DNA of 7,971 nucleotides from Pseudomonadota bacterium (GTDB taxonomy: Bacteria; Pseudomonadota; Gammaproteobacteria; Burkholderiales; Burkholderiaceae_C): NCBI GenBank assembly GCA_023415035.1, contig JAEZLX010000110.1:1-7971 (forward strand), read 5' to 3'. The translations under genes and the position numbers were made by a program. Shown piece by piece: positions 1 through 6,001 of the stretch (within the stretch, counting starts at the first letter, position 1; each line of letters starts with the position of its first letter). The notes below the pieces were generated by a model. It made no database searches, had not been told where the DNA came from, and saw only the letters and a program-made list of their open reading frames with translations.

Positions 1-521
1 GTCTTGGTGATCACCAGCTCATCGGATGCGCTGCCCAGCAGGTACGCGGCGGACGCAGCCATGCCGTCCGCGATCGACACCAGGGGCTTCTTGCCGCGCA
101 TCTGCAGCGTGCGCTCGGCCGCCTCGAATGCACCCTGCACCTCGCCGCCCGGGCTGTCGAACACCCGCAAGACGGCGTGCACATCCGGGTTGTCCATGGC
201 GTGCTCGAGGTCGGCCGTCAGCGTGTTGTAACCCAGGAAGTAGGTACTGTCCGCCATGTCGAAGCGGGTCCGATGCACCAGGACGCCCTGGGTGTTCAGC
301 ACCGCCACACCGTCGATCACCCGGTAACCACGCTCTTCGTTCACCGGCCCGCGGCGGGTGGAGAACATATCGGGCGCTGGCGTCTGCACCTGGGAGCCCA
401 CGTGCTGCAGCGGAGCGCCAAGCAGGCGCTCACCCAGGCCGGCGATGATGGCGTCCAGCTTGCCGGGGTGCACCAGCAAAGGGCAGTTGAAGATCTGGGC
501 GGCCAGGTGCGGGTACTTCAT
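1..521 (-). CDS. Head maturation protease, S49/ClpP-like (SppA family, lambda gpC type), partial
   Basis: The frame opens at ATG 521 and runs off the left edge of the window, so 173 N-terminal residues are visible and the C-terminus is missing. The protein reads as a phage S49 peptidase, which cleaves scaffold and prohead proteins during capsid maturation. Visible landmarks are a beta strand (RVIDGVAVLNTQGVL, about 67-81), the FDSPGGEV turn at 121-128 that matches the TPGG/SPGG oxyanion loop of S49 and ClpP-like enzymes, and ADGMAASAAYLL at 151-162 with the likely nucleophile Ser157. The catalytic lysine expected further on lies outside the window. The start overlaps the portal stop by four bases (ATGA), and a purine-rich GGAAGAG lies just upstream, supporting this start. 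The position directly after the portal matches lambda gene C. In lambda the same frame also carries a nested scaffold (Nu3); that part cannot be seen here. Confidence 0.9.
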   Translation of the reverse strand, partial: MKYPHLAAQIFNCPLLVHPGKLDAIIAGLGERLLGAPLQHVGSQVQTPAPDMFSTRRGPVNEERGYRVIDGVAVLNTQGVLVHRTRFDMADSTYFLGYNTLTADLEHAMDNPDVHAVLRVFDSPGGEVQGAFEAAERTLQMRGKKPLVSIADGMAASAAYLLGSASDELVITK

Positions 522-2107
522 CGGGTCTCTTCCTTGTCGTCCTTGTCATCGCCTTGAGCTGAAGACGACACCGCGCTGGCCAGCGGCCACTTCAGGCCCC
601 GCTCTTCGCGCATGCGCTGCTCGACCGCCAGTTGATCGAGCACCTCTTCATAGTCCTCGCCCTGTTCGGCGCACTCGCGCTCCAGGGTGGACAGGCCCAT
701 CTGCATGCGCATCTGGGCGGCCTGCGCCTCTTTGACTGGGTCCACCCAGCCACGCCCGCCGAAGATGAAGCGGCAGCGGCAATAGGCGTACCGGTTCTCG
801 TAGAAGTCGGGCGCCTCGACTTCACCGGCATTGATGGCCTCTTCCAGCCACAGCTCATAGACCGCCCGCAGCCAGTCATCGGTCAGCCAGCGACGGCGGC
901 CGTGGAAGTAGCGCCATGCCTCCAGCAGAGCGGCCCGGGCGCTGCTGTAGTTCGTCTTAGAGAAGTCCTTGAGCAGCAGTTCATAGGGCATGTTCATGCC
1001 GGCCGCAATGTTGCGCATCACAGCCAACATGAACGCCTCGAATGCGGCGTTCGGTCGGTTCGGCGCGAAGCTGGTCAAACGCGCGCCCACCGGCAGCGGC
1101 AGCACGGCAGCGCCCTGCATCTTGCGCAGGGTGGTGGCCACCTGGCCGAACGCGTTCTGATTACGGGCCCACGCTTCGCGCGGGTCTTGCCCGAAAAGCT
1201 CGGACGAGGCCTCGGGGGACAGATCTGACTCCAGGAAGGCCGCCACCAGCGAGTTCGCCACGCTGGCCTTAAGCTCGTTGCTGGCGTACTTGCCAGCCAT
1301 CCGGAACTCCGACATCACCGCGCTGACGATAGGCCTCCCACGCGTCTGTCCAGCGCGCTCGTGGTCGGCCAGGTGGATGACGCGACGGCGCCCCCAGGCT
1401 GTGAATGCTGGAATGCGCTCCCATTCGAGCGCGTGTGCACCTGCAGCCAGGCCAAAACCGCTGATGCCAAACAGATCACCAGGGTGACGCTTGAGGACGT
1501 GATATGCCACCGGTGCTCCATACCGGTCCATTTCCACGCCACCGCGGATGTCATCCCGGTGCTCCAGGCCCAGCGGAGTGCACAGTCGGTCAGCCTCCAC
1601 ATTCAGCAGCCGGGTATTCCAACGGGAGCCGGGGCGCGGCAACCACAGCGGCAGCGCCACCGCATCGCCATTAAGCATCGCCCCACCCAACATCTGCAAA
1701 GTTTTGCCGAGCAGGTTCTGCTTGCGGGCCGCGTCAATCTCTATGGTGTCCGCCCAACTGCGGAACAGGGCCTCGGTGTGGTTGCCCCACTCCCTTGCCC
1801 ACTCCAGCGTCTTGCCCAGCAAGCGGTAGTCAGGCATTGCGCTCAGACGCAGCGTGCTGCCGACAATGTTGTCGCGCAGGGTCTGCATGCCGCCGGCCAT
1901 GATGCCGTTGTTTCGGTTCAGATCACGCGATCGCGAGACCAAACTGCGCAGGTCGGGCAGCAGGTCCGCATCGGCACTACTGGCCATCGGGTTCCAGTCC
2001 ATCAATGAGATGTCCTGGGCGCTGGCCCCGTCATAGGCAGCCATGGCCGGCGCAGCGGCTGGCACCTGGCTGGCGGAAGACGGCTTGATGGATCTGCGGC
2101 GCCCCAT
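518..2107 (-). CDS. Phage portal protein, lambda gpB family
   Basis: This 529-residue protein is close to the length of lambda gpB (533). Portal subunits form the ring at one capsid vertex through which DNA is pumped and to which the tail connector binds. The family signature is clear at about 58-83: SRSRDLNRNN followed by GGMQTLRDNIVG, where lambda-family portals carry an R-x-L-x-R-N-N...DN-x-VG pattern. Further marks are the MLNGDAVALPLW strand near 150, a NYSSARAALLEAWRYF segment in the second half that is typical of this family, and a C-terminal charged helical region ending in a DDKDDKEETR tail. It starts one base after the gpW stop (TGA-C-ATG) with no clear Shine-Dalgarno sequence, so translation is probably coupled to gpW. 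Its stop overlaps the protease start. Length and motifs are normal and no frameshift is apparent. Confidence 0.95.
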   Translation of the reverse strand: MGRRRSIKPSSASQVPAAAPAMAAYDGASAQDISLMDWNPMASSADADLLPDLRSLVSRSRDLNRNNGIMAGGMQTLRDNIVGSTLRLSAMPDYRLLGKTLEWAREWGNHTEALFRSWADTIEIDAARKQNLLGKTLQMLGGAMLNGDAVALPLWLPRPGSRWNTRLLNVEADRLCTPLGLEHRDDIRGGVEMDRYGAPVAYHVLKRHPGDLFGISGFGLAAGAHALEWERIPAFTAWGRRRVIHLADHERAGQTRGRPIVSAVMSEFRMAGKYASNELKASVANSLVAAFLESDLSPEASSELFGQDPREAWARNQNAFGQVATTLRKMQGAAVLPLPVGARLTSFAPNRPNAAFEAFMLAVMRNIAAGMNMPYELLLKDFSKTNYSSARAALLEAWRYFHGRRRWLTDDWLRAVYELWLEEAINAGEVEAPDFYENRYAYCRCRFIFGGRGWVDPVKEAQAAQMRMQMGLSTLERECAEQGEDYEEVLDQLAVEQRMREERGLKWPLASAVSSSAQGDDKDDKEETR

Positions 2108-2108
2108 G

Positions 2109-2321
2109 TCAGATCACGTAGATGGGGCGGCGGCTGGCGACACCATCGCGTCGAGCCAGCTCGTCGTTAATGTCGTTGATCTCCCGGCGCAGATGGTCCG
2201 GGCTTCGGTGGGCAACACTGCGCCCACCCGTAGAGGCCGATGCCGGCGAGTGAAGCTGCGCAATCAGCTTTTCGCGCAGCGCTTTCAGCTCGGGTTGGGT
2301 GTAGTGGCTATAGATGCCCAT
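2109..2321 (-). CDS. Head-tail joining protein, gpW-like
   Basis: This small protein is 70 residues from the ATG at 2321; an in-frame GTG at 2330 would add three residues. Lambda gpW has 68 residues and sits, as here, between the large terminase and the portal. gpW is added after DNA packaging to build the connector that receives the tail. The N-terminal half is a charged helix (QPELKALREKLIAQL), followed by a polar stretch that would correspond to the beta hairpin, then a second helix (DHLRREINDINDELARRD). It ends in RRPIYVI, which resembles the hydrophobic C-terminal tail of gpW (RRRGPAGFYV). I see no strong Shine-Dalgarno sequence before either start; ATG is preferred because the family is short. 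Assignment rests on size, helix-hairpin-helix pattern, tail sequence and gene order. Confidence 0.8.
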   Translation of the reverse strand: MGIYSHYTQPELKALREKLIAQLHSPASASTGGRSVAHRSPDHLRREINDINDELARRDGVASRRPIYVI

Positions 2322-2343
2322 GGCAGGCACTTTGCCGGCCGGC

Positions 2344-2392
2344 CATGGACATTTCCATGTGACATTGTCACAAAATCATGACCGCATTGTCA
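2344..2392. promoter_or_regulatory. Cluster of three operator-like dyads between the Mor-like gene and gpW
   Basis: This stretch is clearly AT-richer (about 41% GC over 2345-2400) than the coding sequence around it. Three inverted repeats are visible. CATGGA-CATT-TCCATG occupies 2344-2359. TGTGACA-T-TGTCACA occupies 2358-2372, with perfect seven-base arms. TGAC-N6-GTCA occupies 2379-2392 and overlaps the stop codon of the Mor-like gene. The octamer CATTGTCA occurs at 2363-2370 and again at 2385-2392, exactly 22 bp apart, about two helical turns. Inference: a binding region for a dimeric regulator, most simply the adjacent Mor-like activator, controlling gpW, portal and protease. I see no convincing -10 or -35 element. 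The first two dyads could also fold as small RNA hairpins upstream of gpW. Confidence 0.45.
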
Positions 2393-2680
2393 GTTTCGTG
2401 TCAGGTTCAATATCCGACGAACACTGCGCGGCGAGAGGCCGGTTTCGCGCGCCAACTCATTGACGTTGCTCCCGTTGAAGTGCCCTCGGATGTAGGCATG
2501 CAGCTGTTCTCGTTGCTGTGATGAGCGTGCAGCAATGTAGACCGGCACGCCCGCCAGTCGCTCCTGGATGCGCTCGACGAGTGAAGAAGCCAGTTCGTCT
2601 GCCACGGTGACGCCGAGACTCATCGCGGCTGCGCGCGCTTCGTCTCGGATGATCTCGATTGGGTCCAGTCGCGTGCTCAT
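2390..2680 (-). CDS. Mor transcription activator family protein
   Basis: This 96-residue protein resembles the Mor/C family of phage Mu, whose members bind DNA as dimers and activate middle or late promoters through host RNA polymerase. The dimerisation-like N-terminal part has the helix DELASSLVERIQERLAG (about 28-44), then GVPVYIA at 44-50, matching the GGQVYIP strand of Mu Mor. The C-terminal helix-turn-helix spans about 62-92, with FNGSNVNELARETGLSPRSV corresponding to the FNGRNVSEL...YGV region of Mor. It starts within the last codons of terL (ATGA overlap, no separate Shine-Dalgarno sequence seen), so it is expected to be translated with the terminase. It ends at the dyad cluster. Its position between terminase and gpW suggests it controls the head genes that follow. 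The protein is shorter than Mu Mor (129 residues), the missing part being the N-terminal extension. Confidence 0.82.
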   Translation of the reverse strand: MSTRLDPIEIIRDEARAAAMSLGVTVADELASSLVERIQERLAGVPVYIAARSSQQREQLHAYIRGHFNGSNVNELARETGLSPRSVRRILNLTRN

Positions 2681-4740
2681 ATGAATGCGGAATAGTCGAG
2701 TTCGTGCTTATGCTCTGAGGCAGGGTTTTGCTTTGATCGAGTTGGCGCCGGATGGGCTGGTGGCAGCTCTGCAGTTGTTGTGGTGTGCGTCGCCGAGGTG
2801 AAAAGGTCCTCTTCAGGCTCCAGCTCCTGCTGCAGGCGCTGCCAGAACTTGGCCTTGGCGGGAGACCACAAATCCAGGCGCTCTTCGAGCCAGATCGCGT
2901 AGGTCACGCAGTCCTTGGCCTCGATACGCTTGCGGTTTGGCACCCAACGGGTCTCGGTTCCGTAGGCCATCCGATTGGAGGCGCGGCGCTGTCCGTTGAA
3001 CTGACGGGTGGCGCGGTCTTCGCCTGCCATCTGCTTGAACCACTCATCGCTGAGCATGTCGCTAAAGTGCACGTAGCCTGGACCCGGCTTTGAGACCTCC
3101 AGGCGCGCCTGGAAGCGGTCTTTTGCCAGGTTCGTGCCCACATGCCAGAGCACAGGACCATGGCGCTCGACGCGCCCGTTCCAGCGGAAGCCGACCTTGG
3201 TGTTTCCGTTCTCGATGGATCGCTCCACACCGCTGGAGCCCTTGATCGCGTGCACCCGCAAGCTGCGCAGCTTGTGCGCGAAGGCATAGACCGCGTCGGT
3301 GTGGTGGCCGGCCGAGTCGATGGCGGTGGCGTGAATTTTCAGCGGCAAGCCCCACGCGTTGCGGTATTCCGCTGTGCGCAGGAACTCCTCAGCCTCGTCC
3401 CAGACCTCCGGCATTGCAGGGTTGCCAAAGAAAACCCGGTGGTCAATGGTCCACATCTCACCACCCAGCCCGTAGCCCCACACGCCAAACTCCAGGCGGT
3501 TGTCCTGCGTGTCCGCGCCGCACAGCAGCAGCAGGCAGCCGCGAGGAACCTGCCGCAGCGGGAAGGGCTCTGCTCGGGCCCTGAGCTCGTCGGCGTCGGT
3601 GCGCTCAATGTCCCCCTCCCAGCTCTCACCCTTGGTGGTGTTCGTCCAGGTCTTGAGTGCCTCAGGCTTGCCCGACACGTACTCGGCCTGCGCTGACTGG
3701 AAATCAGAAACGATGGATTCCCACGACACCACCGGGCTATAGGCAGTCCAGACATGGAATCCGACCTTGCGCGGCGCTGGCAGCGGCTCACCGGCCGGTG
3801 TGGTAAAGCGGCCATCGTTGTGCAACCAGTAGCGGCCGCACTCAGAAATCCACACCCCATCCTCGGCAACAGCCAGAAACTCAGCCTGGGTGATCAGTGC
3901 ACTGCAGTGCGGGCACAGGTGGCGCACGCTTCCCGGTTCGCCCTTGGTCCACTTGAAGCCGTGCGGCTCGTCCTTACCCCCCCAGGTGATGGCATGACGC
4001 CCGCCGCAGTGTGGGCATGAGATCTGGAATGTGAACCGCGCATCGGCCACGGCCATCAAATCATCGATGATCGAGAAGCCCTTGAGCTTGGGAGTGGTCC
4101 CCGCGACGAACTTTGGAAATGTCGCCCCCTCCAGACGCTTGAGGATCAGCTTGGGCGGGGTACCCTCTTTCTCGACGTCCCGGTCGCAGGCATCCGCCTC
4201 GTCGAGATACCCAACGTCAATACTGATCCGTCGGAAGTTCTTCGCAGCCTTCGCACCCTTGAGGTGCAGCATGGACCCGATGAACTTCTTCTGCTGGAGG
4301 GTGTTGTCCTTGTGCCGTGACAAGTAGCTGGGCAGGACGCGGCGCATACACTCCACGTCACGCAGCATCGGATCCAGTTCACCCTTGACGAACTCGTCGC
4401 GGTCCTCATCTGTGGGCTGCCACAGGCCCTGATTGCGGCGCTTATGCTCGGCAAAGTAGCCGATGGCCGCCAGGATGATCTTGGTGTATCCAACGCGAGC
4501 CGACTTCTTCAGGTAAACCTCGGCAACGTCGTCGTTGCTGATCGCGGACATGATCGCGCGCTGAAACGGCCACGGCGTCCATTTCTGCTCGACGTAGGAC
4601 GACTCGGCCGACAGGTAGAAGTGCTCACGTGCCCACTCATCGAGCGTCATGGGCACCGGAGCGCCCCAGGCAGCCATTCCGCGCTTGAGGCGCCGCTCCA
4701 CCTCAGCCAGCTGTTCGAGCTCGACGTCAGAGAACCTCAT
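2677..4740 (-). CDS. terL: Terminase large subunit, lambda gpA type (ATPase and nuclease)
   Basis: This 687-residue protein is the packaging motor ATPase and DNA-cutting nuclease. The ATPase Walker A variant KSARVGYTK (79-87) nearly equals lambda gpA KSARVGYSK, and the following YFAEHKRRNQGLWQPTDED region also matches lambda. Walker B is ISIDVGYLDEAD at 172-183, with Asp180-Glu181. A zinc-ribbon-like pair, CPHC at 242-245 and CPHC at 276-279, sits between motor and nuclease. GFHVWTAYSPVVSW (327-340) and NTTKGESWE (367-375) are lambda-like. The nuclease starts at LLLLCGADTQDNRLE, with Asp410 aligning to the catalytic aspartate of gpA; Asp475 and the RIEAKDC segment (Glu607, Asp610) follow. The C-terminal tail is low complexity and Thr/Pro-rich. 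The ATG overlaps the terS stop (ATGA), with GAGG seven bases upstream. All expected catalytic residues appear present. Confidence 0.97.
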   Translation of the reverse strand: MRFSDVELEQLAEVERRLKRGMAAWGAPVPMTLDEWAREHFYLSAESSYVEQKWTPWPFQRAIMSAISNDDVAEVYLKKSARVGYTKIILAAIGYFAEHKRRNQGLWQPTDEDRDEFVKGELDPMLRDVECMRRVLPSYLSRHKDNTLQQKKFIGSMLHLKGAKAAKNFRRISIDVGYLDEADACDRDVEKEGTPPKLILKRLEGATFPKFVAGTTPKLKGFSIIDDLMAVADARFTFQISCPHCGGRHAITWGGKDEPHGFKWTKGEPGSVRHLCPHCSALITQAEFLAVAEDGVWISECGRYWLHNDGRFTTPAGEPLPAPRKVGFHVWTAYSPVVSWESIVSDFQSAQAEYVSGKPEALKTWTNTTKGESWEGDIERTDADELRARAEPFPLRQVPRGCLLLLCGADTQDNRLEFGVWGYGLGGEMWTIDHRVFFGNPAMPEVWDEAEEFLRTAEYRNAWGLPLKIHATAIDSAGHHTDAVYAFAHKLRSLRVHAIKGSSGVERSIENGNTKVGFRWNGRVERHGPVLWHVGTNLAKDRFQARLEVSKPGPGYVHFSDMLSDEWFKQMAGEDRATRQFNGQRRASNRMAYGTETRWVPNRKRIEAKDCVTYAIWLEERLDLWSPAKAKFWQRLQQELEPEEDLFTSATHTTTTAELPPAHPAPTRSKQNPASEHKHELDYSAFI

Positions 4741-5456
4741 GGCATCGCCTCTTCATCGCCAAGCAGCTCCACGGTGGATGCCTCCTGCTGCTCTTGCGTG
4801 TCGGCTTCCGGCTCATCATCCTCGTCCAGCTCAGACAGAGAGATGCTGGCGGCAATGTTGCGCACCTTGGCGATCACCTCCGCCACCGCGGCGATGTCGT
4901 CGGCACTCAACTTGTCGACCCGGCGCTTGAGCTCGCCCGGAATGGTGTCCAGCAGCTTTGCCGCCTTCGCTCCGGCGCGCGTGAGCACCTCCTCAATCAG
5001 TTCGGTGGGTGCCAGCTCCCCGCGCTCGCGCGCGTTCTGCATCGCGATGCGGTCGGCCTGCTCCTTGGCCAGGCGGGCGCGCTCGGTCACCAGATCCAGG
5101 TCGCCTGTAGCCGCACGCCCTGCTGCTTCCTCACGCAGCTTGCGGATGTATCGAAGTCGCCACTCGGCCAGCGTCACCTCGCGGCTGTCGATGCCCCACT
5201 CGGTGGCCAACTCCCGTACCCGTCGCGTTGAGATGTCGAGGTGCTCCGCGATCTCGGACTGGGTTGGGCGAGCGGCCTGCCGTTGATGCTCGGCACGCAG
5301 GTGCGCGATGTATCCCTGCACCAGCGGCACCAGCGAGTAGGCGTCAGCCGCCACGCGCGAGATTGCGCCCTGCCCTACCAATCGCGCGAGGTCAGCCGGC
5401 GCGATGTCCAGCAGCCTGGCGGCTGCTGCGTGGGAAATGGTGTTGGGTTGGCTCAC
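4737..5456 (-). CDS. terS: Terminase small subunit, Nu1-like DNA recognition protein
   Basis: This 239-residue protein precedes terL with an ATGA overlap, the place of lambda Nu1. Small terminase subunits bind the packaging site and load the motor. The N-terminus (HAAAARLLDIAPADLARLVG, 9-28) looks like a winged-helix DNA-binding segment, and a second helix-turn-helix-like stretch, TQSEIAEHLDISTRRVRELA, covers 65-84. The middle (ERARLAKEQADRIAMQNARE, 125-144, then RGELAP) is a helical segment typical of Nu1-like and related small terminases. The C-terminus is very acidic (SELDEDDEPEADTQEQQE). It is longer than lambda Nu1 (181). The start is GTG at 5456; an in-frame TGA lies ten bases upstream, so no longer form is possible. 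No good Shine-Dalgarno sequence is placed for this GTG: the nearest GAGG is 19 bases away and serves an out-of-frame ATG better. Confidence 0.88.
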   Translation of the reverse strand: MSQPNTISHAAAARLLDIAPADLARLVGQGAISRVAADAYSLVPLVQGYIAHLRAEHQRQAARPTQSEIAEHLDISTRRVRELATEWGIDSREVTLAEWRLRYIRKLREEAAGRAATGDLDLVTERARLAKEQADRIAMQNARERGELAPTELIEEVLTRAGAKAAKLLDTIPGELKRRVDKLSADDIAAVAEVIAKVRNIAASISLSELDEDDEPEADTQEQQEASTVELLGDEEAMP

Positions 5457-5469
5457 GAGTTGTTTTCAT
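5392..5469 (-). other. Possible 25-codon leader ORF overlapping the terS start
   Basis: An ATG at 5469 has GAGG at 5476-5479, six bases upstream, which is ideal spacing. It opens a 25-residue frame beginning MKTTREPTQHHF that ends at TGA 5394-5392, inside terS and in another frame. The terS GTG at 5456 lies 13 bases downstream of this ATG and has no well-placed ribosome binding site of its own. The frame could therefore deliver ribosomes to the terS start. The peptide has no recognisable feature, and chance overlap is a real alternative. Confidence 0.25.
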
Positions 5470-5538
5470 GGTCAACCTCGGATGGCGGTTTCGGCGGCGA
5501 GGTGGCTGCTGGATCTTGTCTCTGGTTCAGCCACGAGG

Positions 5539-5554
5539 CCGGCCGGCGGGCCGG
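5539..5554. other. GC-only dyad in the noncoding gap before terS
   Basis: The gap between the small ORF stop (5568) and terS (5456) is about 111 bases and has no gene apart from the short leader frame. It contains CCGGCC-GGCG-GGCCGG, six-base perfect arms around four bases, and an overlapping GGCCGGCC at 5537-5544. No T-tract follows on the minus strand, so it does not look like an intrinsic terminator. In lambda-type phages the cos cutting site lies just upstream of the small terminase gene and is GC-rich with two-fold symmetry, so this is a candidate. That role is inference only. Confidence 0.3.
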
Positions 5555-5567
5555 GTGTGTGGTTCGG

Positions 5568-5675
5568 TCAGTTCTTGGTCGTCGTCATCGCCTTCAGCCA
5601 TTCTTCCCAGGCCTTGATCGCACCCTTGGCCAGGCGGATCAGCGCGCTATGCAGTGCAACGGTTGCGGCGTTCAT
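5568..5675 (-). CDS. Small hypothetical protein, 35 residues, amphipathic helix
   Basis: An unlabelled short frame runs from ATG 5675 to TGA 5570-5568. It encodes a 35-residue peptide that starts MNAATVALHSALIRLAKG and continues AIKAWEEWLKAMTTTKN. The ATG overlaps the GIY-YIG gene stop by four bases (ATGA), as at the other junctions, and GGAGG lies at 5686-5690, ten bases upstream. The sequence should form a single amphipathic helix with two tryptophans and basic residues and has no signal peptide or clear transmembrane segment. It lacks a recognised domain. Support comes from the overlap, the ribosome binding site and the position in an otherwise tightly packed operon that would have a larger gap without it. 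Function unknown; a small nucleic-acid, protein or membrane-surface binding peptide are all possible. Confidence 0.6.
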   Translation of the reverse strand: MNAATVALHSALIRLAKGAIKAWEEWLKAMTTTKN

Positions 5676-6001
5676 GCGGTGGCAACCTCCATTCGTTTGA
5701 GGTCGCCCGCGCCCTTGGCCGGGTCGTGGATGTTGAAGATCGTGGCCGCGTACTGGTGGCAGTGACGGCTCTCGACGATGCGTGCCTGCGGCTCGTTCGG
5801 ACAGGTGGCTACCACCACCATGACAGGCTCCATGCCCTGGGCCAGCAGATCAGCGATCCAGCGCTTCTTCTCGGTGTTCTGTGCCTCGATGGACTCGCGG
5901 ATGTGAGCACGCAGGCGGGCTGCCGGTTTCGCAGTTTTGCCCACATAGCGCACCGTCCGGCATCGCGGGTCGACAAGGTGGTAAACGTGGGTGACGGTCA
6001 T
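5672..6001 (-). CDS. Small GIY-YIG nuclease-domain protein
   Basis: This 109-residue protein consists almost entirely of a GIY-YIG nuclease fold. The first motif appears as VYH (6-8) and the second as YVG (19-21) in VRYVGKTAKPAARLRAHIRE, where Arg29 is the likely catalytic arginine. Glu77 (ARIVESRHC) is the expected metal-binding glutamate and Asn90 (IFNIHD) the late conserved asparagine. There is no extra DNA-binding domain, as in the UvrC/homing enzymes, so target specificity cannot be inferred. The start at 6001 overlaps the DUF1376 gene stop (ATGA) and has AGGAG at 6009-6013, seven bases upstream, one of the best sites in the window. Possible roles are processing of DNA during replication or packaging, attack on competing or host DNA, or homing. 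The fold is well supported; the biological role is not. Confidence 0.85.
   Translation of the reverse strand: MTVTHVYHLVDPRCRTVRYVGKTAKPAARLRAHIRESIEAQNTEKKRWIADLLAQGMEPVMVVVATCPNEPQARIVESRHCHQYAATIFNIHDPAKGAGDLKRMEVATA

Noticed and set aside
632..2008. Two plus-strand ORFs (198 and 215 codons) opposite the portal gene
   Set aside because: They are shadows of the portal frame with no recognisable domain or start signal; composition is His/Gln/Arg-biased as in reverse-complement frames.
2358..2372. CRP/Vfr-type site
   Set aside because: The arms TGTGA and TCACA match, but the spacer is five bases instead of the six required for the usual CRP spacing, so a phage regulator is more likely.
2344..2372. 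Rho-independent terminator after the Mor-like gene
   Set aside because: The small hairpins have only six-base stems and no following T-tract on the minus strand.
3142..3696. Plus-strand ORF of 184 codons opposite terL
   Set aside because: Antisense of the conserved nuclease part of terL; no domain, and the operon direction is the opposite.
4444..5286. Plus-strand ORF of 280 codons opposite terS and the start of terL
   Set aside because: It is antisense to two well-supported terminase genes, and its product is a low-complexity Ser/Arg/Ala-rich sequence typical of antisense frames in GC-rich DNA.
5539..5554. Rho-independent terminator
   Set aside because: The stem is strong, but no T-rich run follows it on the minus strand, and terS downstream is presumably cotranscribed.
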